14,378 nucleotides of DNA from an uncultured Macromonas sp. (GTDB lineage Bacteria; Pseudomonadota; Gammaproteobacteria; Burkholderiales; Burkholderiaceae). The DNA is taken from NCBI GenBank assembly GCA_946481585.1, contig CAMLOF010000046.1, forward strand, positions 1-14,378, in the 5' to 3' direction. The position numbers and the translations under genes are program-made. Shown piece by piece: positions 1-6,267 of this stretch (its first letter is position 1; each line of letters begins with the position of its first letter). The notes below the pieces were generated by a model. It was given only the letters and a program-made list of their open reading frames with translations, did no database searches and was not told the origin of the DNA.

Positions 1-2462
1 TTCATGTCGGAGCGCACCATCACGCCGAACTCGGCGCTGTCGTTGTCTGGGTCGCAAATGCCGCGCACCACGCCCACTGTTTCCTCGTTACCGTTCACGG
101 ACACAGTGGCAACGAAGGCCATCTCGCGCTCGTAGTCGATCTGCGTCAGCCGTGCCAGTTCGCTGTGCTCGATGCTGCGGCGGCTGTAGAAGATGCGCAT
201 GCGGATGTCTTCAGGGTCCATGCACTCGATGAACGCGCGATGCTGGGGTTCGTCCTCGGGGCGGATGGGGCGCACCGTCAGCGTGCCGATGCCGTTCCAG
301 TCGTGTGTGCTCGCCAGTTCCTGTGGGTAGGGTCGAATGGCAAAACGGTCTGCGCCGCTGGGGCGGTTGCGGCTCACGCGCACGCGGGCGTCCAGGGCTA
401 CGGCTTCCTGGTCGTTGACCAGCAGTGGGTTGATGTCGAGTTCGGCGATTTCGGGCACATCGGCCAGCAGCTGTGAAATCGCCACCAGGGTGCCGGTGAT
501 GGCGTCCATGCGCGCGGGCGGCACGTCTCGGTAACCGTGCAGCAGCTTGGCGATGCGGGTGCGTTCGACCAGTGCTTCCGCCAGCGACGTGTTCAGCGGT
601 GGCAGCGCGAGCGCGCGGTCGGCTACCACCTCCACCGAGGTACCGCCTTGCCCGAACAGGATCACCGGGCCGAAAAGCGGGTCCACGCTGGCGCCAATGA
701 TGAGTTCATGGGCGTTCTTCAGCCGCACCATGGGTTGCACGGTGAAGCCGTCGATCCGCGCGTGGGGCATGCGCTCGGCCACGCGGTCAAGCATGGCCTG
801 GGCGGCCTGTTCCACTTCAGCGGCGTTGTGCAGGTTCAGGCGTACGCCCCCAACGTCAGACTTGTGGCTGATGTCGTGCGACAGGATCTTGATGACCACG
901 GGGTAGCCCAGCGTTTCTGCCGCATAGACCACGGCGGGCGGCTCGGGCGGTACAACGCGGGTGGGTGTCACAGGCACGCCCGCCAGTCGCAAGAATTCCT
1001 TGGCTTCCGGCTCGGTCAGTATCTCGCGGCCGTCGGCCAGGACGAATTGCACCAGTTCGCGAATGGCCGCCAGGTCCACACTGCCGTTGAGCGTGTTGGC
1101 GGTGGGCGTCTCCATCAGTTCGGCCTGGTGGCGGTGGTACTGGCGCAGGAAGGAAAAGGCGCGCACCGCTTCCTCGGGGGTGTCGTAATCGGGCACACCG
1201 CCTGCGCGGAAGATGGCGCGTGCTTCGGCCACGGCGCTGTGGCCGAGCCAACTCCCCAGCACGCGGGGGGGCTTTTCGCTGGCCAGCGGCAGCAAGGCCT
1301 GGGCAATGTCGGTGCTGGGCACGATGGCGGTGGGTGCCTGCACGAAGAGGATGGCGCTGTCGCGGTCCTGGCGCAGTACCTTCATGGCGTCAACGTAACG
1401 CTGCGCTGGCGCGTCACCGATGATGTCCACAGGGTTGCCGCGCGACCAGTTGCCGGGGAGCACCGCATCGAGTTGCTCCACCAGTTCAGAGCTCAGCGTG
1501 GCCAGCTCCACGCCCGCGAAGGCGGCGGCATCGGCTGCCATCACCCCGGCGCCGCCGCCGTTGGTCAGCACGATGAGTTTTTCGCTGCGGTTGTCGCGGA
1601 AGCGGGCCAGCAGCTCGGCAGCTATGAACAGGTGCTGCAGCGTGAACACGCGCAGCATGCCCGCGCGGGAAATCGCTGCGTCGAACACTTCGTCTGACCC
1701 GGCCAGCGCACCGGTGTGCGAGGCGGCAGCCTTCTGCCCCTGGGCTGACCTGCCAGCCTTGACAACGATCACCGGCTTGTTGCGCGCCGCCGCCCGGGCT
1801 GCAGACATGAACTTGCGCGGCGCCTCGATCGATTCGATATAGAGCAGGATGGCTCGGGTGCGTGGGTCGCTGCCCAGGAAGTCCAGCATGTCGCCGAAGT
1901 CCACGTCAGCGTGTTCGCCCAGCGACACGAAGTGCGAAAAGCCGATGTTGCGCGAGTTGGCCCAGTCCAGCATGGCCGTGACCAGTGCGCCCGACTGCGA
2001 CACAAAAGCCAATTGGCCCGGGGCGGCATTGGCGTGTGCAAAGCTGGCGTTCAGGCCCAGGTGCGGCACCAGCATGCCTATGCAGTTGGGGCCCAGAATG
2101 CGCAAGGTATGGCGCCGCGCAGCATCAAGCATGGCCTGCTTCTGGTGCTTGTCCAGACCGGCTGTTACCACCACGGCAGCCTTGGTGCCGCGTTCACCCA
2201 GTTCTGCGATCAGGCCGGGCACGGTTGAAGGCGGGGTGCAGATGACGGCGAGATGTGGTGCGTGGGGCAATGCGGCCACGCTGGCATAGACCGCGTGCTC
2301 ACCCAGGTGCTTGAGGCGCGGGTTGACCGGATAAAGCTTGCCCTTGAACTCGGCTGACAGGTTGCGCCAGACCGTTCCGCCCACGCTGGCGGGGCGGTCA
2401 GATGCACCGAATACCGCCACGCTCTCAGGGGCGAAAAGAGAATCCAGGTTGCGTATGCTCAT
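1..2462 (-). CDS. Acyl-CoA synthetase (NDP-forming) / GNAT acetyltransferase fusion, partial
   Basis: The frame is open from the ATG at 2462 to the left edge, giving 820 residues; this family is usually near 900, so the end of the GNAT domain is missing. In order I see a CoA-binding Rossmann domain (about 5-135, with VFGASDRP), a succinyl-CoA-ligase-like domain (about 150-290) with the phosphohistidine loop SHTGALAGS (His249, codon 1716-1718), an ATP-grasp domain (about 480-700, with KILSHDISHKSDVGG), and a GNAT domain from about 720 (VRPIRPEDE). I checked the reading frame at four places and found no shift. By family, the first part interconverts acyl-CoA and ADP with acid and ATP, and the GNAT part acetylates protein lysines, as Pat/PatZ does on acetyl-CoA synthetase. 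E. coli PatZ, as I remember it, has Asn where His249 sits, so this protein may be catalytically active as a synthetase. Its start overlaps the upstream DUF502 stop (ATGA), suggesting translational coupling. Confidence 0.93.
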   Translation of the reverse strand, partial: MSIRNLDSLFAPESVAVFGASDRPASVGGTVWRNLSAEFKGKLYPVNPRLKHLGEHAVYASVAALPHAPHLAVICTPPSTVPGLIAELGERGTKAAVVVTAGLDKHQKQAMLDAARRHTLRILGPNCIGMLVPHLGLNASFAHANAAPGQLAFVSQSGALVTAMLDWANSRNIGFSHFVSLGEHADVDFGDMLDFLGSDPRTRAILLYIESIEAPRKFMSAARAAARNKPVIVVKAGRSAQGQKAAASHTGALAGSDEVFDAAISRAGMLRVFTLQHLFIAAELLARFRDNRSEKLIVLTNGGGAGVMAADAAAFAGVELATLSSELVEQLDAVLPGNWSRGNPVDIIGDAPAQRYVDAMKVLRQDRDSAILFVQAPTAIVPSTDIAQALLPLASEKPPRVLGSWLGHSAVAEARAIFRAGGVPDYDTPEEAVRAFSFLRQYHRHQAELMETPTANTLNGSVDLAAIRELVQFVLADGREILTEPEAKEFLRLAGVPVTPTRVVPPEPPAVVYAAETLGYPVVIKILSHDISHKSDVGGVRLNLHNAAEVEQAAQAMLDRVAERMPHARIDGFTVQPMVRLKNAHELIIGASVDPLFGPVILFGQGGTSVEVVADRALALPPLNTSLAEALVERTRIAKLLHGYRDVPPARMDAITGTLVAISQLLADVPEIAELDINPLLVNDQEAVALDARVRVSRNRPSGADRFAIRPYPQELASTHDWNGIGTLTVRPIRPEDEPQHRAFIECMDPEDIRMRIFYSRRSIEHSELARLTQIDYEREMAFVATVSVNGNEETVGVVRGICDPDNDSAEFGVMVRSDM

Positions 2463-3052
2463 GTGGGCTTTCTTCCTGCCATCCAGGCGATAAGGGACGA
2501 GCGCATGGCTTCTTCCACGGACATGTCTATGGGCGTGACCCATTCGCGCGGCACGAAGACGGTGTAGCCGCCGATCATGTAACCCATGGGCAGGTACACC
2601 GCCACGCGGTCCCCAGGCAGAAAACCCTGCGGCAGCCCTTCCATGTGGTTGCGCGTCACCAGCCCCACCACCTCCAGCGCGTGGTCAGGCATGCGCAGGA
2701 TCACCACCTGTTGGGCCGTGTCTTCCTTGTGGTGGGGAGAGAAGTAGTCCGCAAAGCTCTTGAGCGATGAATAGATGCTTTTGACGACTGGAATGTTGGT
2801 GAAGGGCATTTCCACCCAAGACAACAGCTTGGCCGTGACGCGCTGCGAGATCAGCATGCCCAGCAGCACGATGCCCGCCGCCGTGAGCAGCAGCCCCAGG
2901 CCTGGAATGTAGAAGTCACCCACCACCGGCCGGATCAACTGCCGCGCCACGGTCTCGGACCATGCCACCAGCGTGTAAAGCAGGTAGACCGTCAGCCCCA
3001 GGGGCAGGATGGCGACGAGGCCTCGGAGAAAATACTGTGACAGGCGTTTCAT
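2459..3052 (-). CDS. DUF502 family inner-membrane protein
   Basis: This 197-residue protein has two hydrophobic segments (about 8-30 and 50-68) and a soluble C-terminal part. Family signatures visible are FLRGLVAILPLGLTVY (8-23), IPVVKSIYSSLK (87-98) and a hydrophobic PMGYMIGGYTVFVP segment (155-168) followed by IDMSVEEAM. Its function is not established. The open frame continues upstream to 3361, but the extra residues are low-complexity antisense of the neighbouring gene, and the family N-terminus (MKRLSQYFLRG) begins at 3052. No Shine-Dalgarno sequence precedes this ATG. The stop overlaps the ATG of the acyl-CoA synthetase/GNAT gene, so the two are probably one transcript. Many betaproteobacteria, as I recall, carry a DUF502 gene next to aspS; this one lies elsewhere and may be a second, divergent copy. 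Confidence 0.9.
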   Translation of the reverse strand: MKRLSQYFLRGLVAILPLGLTVYLLYTLVAWSETVARQLIRPVVGDFYIPGLGLLLTAAGIVLLGMLISQRVTAKLLSWVEMPFTNIPVVKSIYSSLKSFADYFSPHHKEDTAQQVVILRMPDHALEVVGLVTRNHMEGLPQGFLPGDRVAVYLPMGYMIGGYTVFVPREWVTPIDMSVEEAMRSSLIAWMAGRKPT

Positions 3053-3162
3053 GGGGCTTTTTGGGGTACGGGGCGGGTTCCAGCAGATTAAGCGGGAAGC
3101 GTGAAACTCTTGTGTAATGGTTGATTGTGCTTTATGGCGTGAAGTTGACGCGCTGGAACTAC

Positions 3163-3178
3163 GCCCCTGCAAGGGGGC
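3163..3178 (+). promoter_or_regulatory. Short GC hairpin over the likely RBS of the 119-residue membrane protein gene
   Basis: GCCCC (3163-3167) can pair with GGGGC (3174-3178) around a six-base loop. The right arm contains the AGGGGG purine run that would serve as ribosome binding site for the ATG at 3189. The stem is short, so a regulatory effect is only a suggestion. The rest of the 136-base divergent intergenic stretch (3053-3188) shows no promoter pair I would defend on either strand. Confidence 0.25.
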
Positions 3179-3188
3179 TCCATCACAG

Positions 3189-3548
3189 ATGAACGAAATT
3201 CTGCGATTTTTCTCGGGTTTGCTGGGGGCCGTGGTGCGCGTCACGCTTTGGCTGGTGACGGCGGTGCTGGCCCTGGGGTTGCTGGCTTTGGCGCTGGTGT
3301 TGCTGCTGCTGGGGGTGTTGTGGGCGCTGGTGCGTGGGCGCAAGCCGCAGGCGCCTGTCATTGTGGGGCGCTTTCGTCAGTTCACCAGCCAGCGTGTGTG
3401 GCCCGGTGGCGCACCGTGGCACACCGGCGCTGGCGCACAAGCGCAGGACGTGGTGGATGTGGAAGTGCGGGAGGTTTCTCCAGAAGGTGAGCCGCGTGAC
3501 GCGCGCCCACCTTCCTCGGGTGCCTTGGAGGACCAGCGCCGGGATTGA
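3189..3548 (+). CDS. Small hydrophobic membrane protein of unknown function
   Basis: I do not recognise this 119-residue product. A long hydrophobic stretch (about 10-48, rich in Leu, Ala and Val) is long enough for one extended or two short membrane helices. It is followed by a basic turn (RGRK, 49-52), then a polar, probably disordered tail of about 60 residues rich in Pro, Gly, Glu and Asp. The basic residues just after the helix suggest the tail is cytoplasmic, but this is inferred. The ATG at 3189 is preferred because it leads directly into the hydrophobic segment and has an AGGGGG run 11 bases upstream; an in-frame ATG at 3117 would add 24 residues with no recognisable character. The gene diverges from the DUF502 gene and converges on rsmI with only five bases between the stops. 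Confidence 0.65.
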   Translation: MNEILRFFSGLLGAVVRVTLWLVTAVLALGLLALALVLLLLGVLWALVRGRKPQAPVIVGRFRQFTSQRVWPGGAPWHTGAGAQAQDVVDVEVREVSPEGEPRDARPPSSGALEDQRRD

Positions 3549-3553
3549 GCGAG

Positions 3554-4474
3554 TCAGCCGTTCTTGATGGCCAGCGCGGCTTGGTAAAGCTGGTTTTTTG
3601 CTTCGCCAGTGATGTCTGCACACAGTTTGGCGGCTGTCTTCACCGGCAGCTCGGCCACCAGCAGCTTCAACACGCGCAGTGCTTCGGCTGAAGGCCCATC
3701 TTGCTCATCTGGGTGCGTGACCAAAGGGTGCAGCACCAGGGCAAATTCACCCTTGAGTCTGTGGGCGTCTGCTGCCAGCCAGGCGCTCAACTCGTTGCAG
3801 CGCAGGGTCACGATGTTTTCGAACTGCTTGGTCAGCTCGCGCCCCAATGTCACAGGGCGCTCGCCCATTTCCGCCAGATCCTGGGCCAGGGCTGCAATGC
3901 GATGAGGTGCCTCCAGCAGCACGCAGGCCTGAGCTTGTTGGGCCAGGCGTCGCAGGGCCTGGGTGCGATCGTTGCCTTTTGAAGGAAGGAAGCCCGTGAA
4001 CTCGAAGGCTACCCCATCCAAGGGGGGTAGGCCCGCCACGCTCACCAGGGTGGTGATGCTGCTGGCGCCAGGCAGGGGGATGGAACGCAGTCCGGCGGCA
4101 TGGACTGCGGCGCACAGCCGCGCTCCTGGGTCGCTCACCCCTGGCGTGCCTGCATCGCTCACGTAGGCCACCCGTTCGCCGCGCTTCAGCCGCTCCAGCA
4201 CGCTGGCCGCCGCTTCTGCCTCGTTGTGCTGGTGCACCGCCAGCAAGGGCTTGTGCAGGCCATAAGCCTGCAGCAGGGTTGCGGTGTGGCGGGTGTCCTC
4301 GCAAGCCACGGTGTCCACCAGGCTCAGCACGTGCAGGCCACGCAGCGTGATGTCTGCCAGGTTGCCAATAGGTGTGGCCACCACATACAGCGCACCGGCC
4401 GGATAATGCTGCGGACCGGCCGCGTCTTGTGCCGCAGCCAGTGCCGTTTGAAAAGAAGGGTTCACGGTGACCAT
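3554..4474 (-). CDS. rsmI: 16S rRNA (cytidine(1402)-2'-O)-methyltransferase RsmI
   Basis: This SAM-dependent enzyme methylates the ribose 2'-OH of C1402 in the 16S rRNA decoding centre. Tetrapyrrole-methylase-fold motifs are clear: LYVVATPIGNLADITLR (29-45), ACEDTRHT (57-64), VSDAGTPGVSDPG (105-117) and, further on, LPGASS and FTGFLPSKGNDR. The C-terminal tail ends in the typical lysine-containing helix (VKTAAKL...GEAKNQLYQAAL). From the ATG at 4474 the product is 306 residues, slightly longer than E. coli RsmI (286). An upstream TTG at 4546 would add a 24-residue hydrophobic extension and is rejected. No good Shine-Dalgarno precedes 4474. The gene starts head to head with yraN, and the two 5' ends overlap by eight bases. 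This neighbourhood matches the E. coli yraL-yraP region. Confidence 0.95.
   Translation of the reverse strand: MVTVNPSFQTALAAAQDAAGPQHYPAGALYVVATPIGNLADITLRGLHVLSLVDTVACEDTRHTATLLQAYGLHKPLLAVHQHNEAEAAASVLERLKRGERVAYVSDAGTPGVSDPGARLCAAVHAAGLRSIPLPGASSITTLVSVAGLPPLDGVAFEFTGFLPSKGNDRTQALRRLAQQAQACVLLEAPHRIAALAQDLAEMGERPVTLGRELTKQFENIVTLRCNELSAWLAADAHRLKGEFALVLHPLVTHPDEQDGPSAEALRVLKLLVAELPVKTAAKLCADITGEAKNQLYQAALAIKNG
4455..4460 (+). promoter_or_regulatory. Ribosome binding site that fixes the GTG start of yraN
   Basis: GAAGGG lies six bases upstream of the GTG at 4467, which is good Shine-Dalgarno spacing. It supports the GTG start over the in-frame GTG at 4488 or the TTG codon near 4551. The site lies inside the first codons of rsmI on the opposite strand. 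Confidence 0.6.
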
Positions 4475-4916
4475 CCAGAAACAGGGAGTGCCCAACAGGG
4501 CGAGGGCTGCTGCAGCCCAAGGGGCCGCCGCGCGCGTTACTACCAAACAGTTGGGCGATGCCGCCGAGCACGCAGCCCAAAATCACCTGCAACAAAAAGG
4601 CATGCGCCTGTTGCAGCGCAACTTTCGCACGCCCGGGCGCGGCGGTGGCGAGATTGACCTGATTATGCGGGACGCCGATGGCACGCTGGTGTTCGTGGAG
4701 GTGCGCCAGCGCAGCGGCGCCACACATGGAGGCGCAGGTGGCAGCATAGGGGTGGCCAAGCAGCGCCGCATTGTGTTCGCGGCGCGCCACTACCTGGCAC
4801 GCTTGCCGGTGATGCCGCCTTGCCGGTTCGACGTGGTGCTGGTCCACGGGCGTGCAGGCGAACACCCCGAGGTGGAATGGCTGCGCGGCGCATTTGATGC
4901 CTCTGGTTGGGCCTGA
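4467..4916 (+). CDS. yraN: YraN family (UPF0102) nuclease-fold protein
   Basis: A 149-residue member of UPF0102, a small family with a restriction-endonuclease-like (PD-(D/E)XK) fold and no settled biochemical role. The core starts at TKQLGDAAEHAAQNHL (26-41). GMRLLQRNFRT follows, then GGGEIDLIMRD (59-69) and VFVEVRQR (75-82). Glu62, Asp64 and Glu78 occupy the positions expected for metal ligands, with Arg80 in place of the classical lysine, which is common in this family as I recall. The N-terminal 25 residues are a low-complexity Ala/Arg extension, so the product is a little longer than most YraN proteins. The gene leads the yraN-diaA-dolP series and is followed by diaA after 41 bases. Confidence 0.9.
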   Translation: MTIQKQGVPNRARAAAAQGAAARVTTKQLGDAAEHAAQNHLQQKGMRLLQRNFRTPGRGGGEIDLIMRDADGTLVFVEVRQRSGATHGGAGGSIGVAKQRRIVFAARHYLARLPVMPPCRFDVVLVHGRAGEHPEVEWLRGAFDASGWA

Positions 4917-4943
4917 TGTGCCTGCAGCCCTTCGGGGCACAGG

Positions 4944-4949
4944 TATGAT
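4944..4949 (+). promoter_or_regulatory. Possible -10 element for diaA-dolP
   Basis: TATGAT matches the sigma-70 -10 consensus at five of six positions and lies eight bases before the diaA ATG. No convincing -35 hexamer sits 16-18 bases upstream and there is no extended -10 TG. If it is used, the transcript would start almost at the start codon. That would fit the absence of a Shine-Dalgarno sequence before 4958. An imperfect hairpin, GTGCC/GGCAC (4918-4922 with 4936-4940), sits just upstream. Confidence 0.3.
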
Positions 4950-4957
4950 TTCGGCCC

Positions 4958-5566
4958 ATGCTCCTGCAACGCATTCAACAGCATTTCATTGACAGCGCCG
5001 ACCTGAAGTACCAGTGCGCGCAAAGCGTGGCGCCAGCGGTCGAATCGGCCGTCGGCGCCGTGCTCACATCCCTCACCAGCGGCGGGCGCATTCTGGCCTG
5101 TGGCGCTGGGGCATCTGCCGGGCTGGTGCAGGCTTTTGTCGCCTATTTCGTGGGGCGCTTCGAGCGGGAAAGGCCGGAGCTGGCCGCCTTTGCGCTGGGC
5201 TCCAATGTGGCTGCCTTGACCGGGCTGTACAACACCTTTGAGGCGCGCGCCGTCTTTGGCCGCCAGGTGCGTGCCCTCGGCCAGCCGGGAGACGTGTTAC
5301 TCGTCGTTACAACGCAGCCCCAGGCCCCTGAGATACTGGGTGCCGTTGAAGCCGCGCATGAGCGCGAGATGGTGGTGGTGGCCATGTGTGGTGCCAAGCC
5401 GGGGCCGTTAGGCCAAATGGTGAAGGACACCGATGTGCTGATCAGCGTACCCAGCGAGCGTGCCCCGCTGGTGCAGGAAATCCATCAGCTCACGCTGCAT
5501 TGCATTTGTGATGGGGTTGACGTCCAGCTGCTGGGCGAAGATCCGGAACCGGAGATCGAACCATGA
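4958..5566 (+). CDS. diaA: DiaA-like SIS domain protein
   Basis: This 202-residue single SIS domain protein resembles E. coli DiaA, the DnaA-binding initiator-associating factor, and the phosphoheptose isomerase GmhA. Shared landmarks are GRFERERPELAAFALGSN (66-83), FGRQVRALGQPGDVLLVVTT (100-119), VPSERAPLVQEIHQLTLHCICD (164-185) and a C-terminal DVQLLGED. The E. coli DnaA-contact pair Leu190-Phe191 aligns with Leu191-Leu192. The substrate loops are altered: the first reads CGAGASAG, and the loop that is STSGNS in GmhA reads TTQPQA (118-123). Sugar-phosphate isomerase activity therefore looks unlikely, and a binding or scaffolding role similar to DiaA is more plausible. Its position between yraN and dolP matches yraO in E. 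coli. The stop overlaps the dolP ATG by four bases. Confidence 0.82.
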   Translation: MLLQRIQQHFIDSADLKYQCAQSVAPAVESAVGAVLTSLTSGGRILACGAGASAGLVQAFVAYFVGRFERERPELAAFALGSNVAALTGLYNTFEARAVFGRQVRALGQPGDVLLVVTTQPQAPEILGAVEAAHEREMVVVAMCGAKPGPLGQMVKDTDVLISVPSERAPLVQEIHQLTLHCICDGVDVQLLGEDPEPEIEP

Positions 5567-6225
5567 CATACCGAATCCCCTCAGTATTTCGTCCCGTAGC
5601 CGCCCTGTTGGGCGCTGCTGCCCTGGTAGGCGCACTCAGCGGATGTGCGCCGTTGATGGTGGGCGCTGTAGGAACGAGCGTGCTGGTGGCCACCGATCGC
5701 CGCACATCCGGCGCGCAGCTGGAAGACCAGGGCATTGAGTTGCGGGCAGGTTCGCGCTTGCGCGACCAATTCGGTGACCGTGCCCGGGTGGTTGTCACCA
5801 GCTTTAACCGGCGTGTTCTGCTGACGGGTGAAGTGCCCAGCGAAGCCGATCGTGCAACTGCGGTGCGCATCGTCGCGGGTGTGGAGAACGTGCGGGAGAC
5901 CGTTGACGAACTCGCGGTGATGTCTTCGCCGTCTTTCACGGCGCGGTCATCTGATGCGCTGGTCACCGCTCGTGTGAAGGCCGCAATGGTGGATGCGCGT
6001 GATCTGCAGGCCACAGCGGTGAAAGTGTTGACCGAGCGCGGTACCACGTACCTGATGGGCCGGGTCACCCAGCGCGAGGCCGACCGCGCCACCGAGATTA
6101 CCCGCAGCATTCCGGGTGTGCAGCGGGTGGTGAGGGTGTTCGAAATTATCACCGAGGAAGAGCTGCAGCGCATGCAGCCCGCTCCTGCACCGGCTCCCGC
6201 CAGCGGTAGCGCTCCGGCCAAGTAA
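5563..6225 (+). CDS. dolP: BON domain outer-membrane lipoprotein (DolP/YraP-like)
   Basis: The 220-residue product begins with a lipoprotein signal: a basic N-terminus, a hydrophobic core (12-25) and the lipobox ALSGC with the lipidated cysteine at position 28. Two BON domains follow, roughly 66-119 (with VLLTGEVPSEADR and a conserved Gly-Val turn) and 133-200 (with TYLMGRVTQREADRA and SIPGVQRVVRVFEII). The tail is a short Pro/Ala linker. In E. coli, DolP binds anionic phospholipid at division sites and supports outer-membrane integrity and BamA function. The same role is likely here, judged from domain layout, length and position after diaA. The ATGA overlap with diaA indicates translational coupling. 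The residue after the lipobox cysteine is Ala, which does not act as an inner-membrane retention signal. Confidence 0.9.
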   Translation: MTYRIPSVFRPVAALLGAAALVGALSGCAPLMVGAVGTSVLVATDRRTSGAQLEDQGIELRAGSRLRDQFGDRARVVVTSFNRRVLLTGEVPSEADRATAVRIVAGVENVRETVDELAVMSSPSFTARSSDALVTARVKAAMVDARDLQATAVKVLTERGTTYLMGRVTQREADRATEITRSIPGVQRVVRVFEIITEEELQRMQPAPAPAPASGSAPAK

Positions 6226-6242
6226 GTCGTTGTGAGTCCGTC

Positions 6243-6262
6243 GCCCCCCTTGGCCTGGGGGC
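6243..6262. terminator. GC-rich hairpin between convergent genes
   Basis: GCCCCC (6243-6248) and GGGGGC (6257-6262) form a perfect six-pair stem with an eight-base loop. It lies in the 42-base gap between the stops of dolP and the opposing oxidoreductase gene, so it could end transcription from both sides. There is no T-tract on either strand, so if it terminates it is not a classical intrinsic terminator. Confidence 0.4.
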
Positions 6263-6267
6263 CGCGT

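Noticed and set aside
537..1697. A 386-codon open frame on the plus strand
   Set aside because: It lies opposite the acyl-CoA synthetase/GNAT gene, whose domains are continuous and recognisable; the plus-strand translation has no known motif and is very rich in His, Gly and Arg.
3053..3361. N-terminal extension of the DUF502 frame by 103 residues
   Set aside because: The extra residues are low-complexity and antisense to the small membrane protein; the family N-terminus starts at the ATG at 3052.
4475..4546. A 24-residue hydrophobic extension of RsmI from a TTG start, which could look like a signal peptide
   Set aside because: RsmI is cytoplasmic, the start codon would be TTG, and the extension overlaps yraN further; the ATG at 4474 is adequate.
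4918..4940. Imperfect hairpin after yraN as a terminator
   Set aside because: The GTGCC/GGCAC stem has a large loop and no T-tract, and yraN-diaA-dolP are most simply read as one series.
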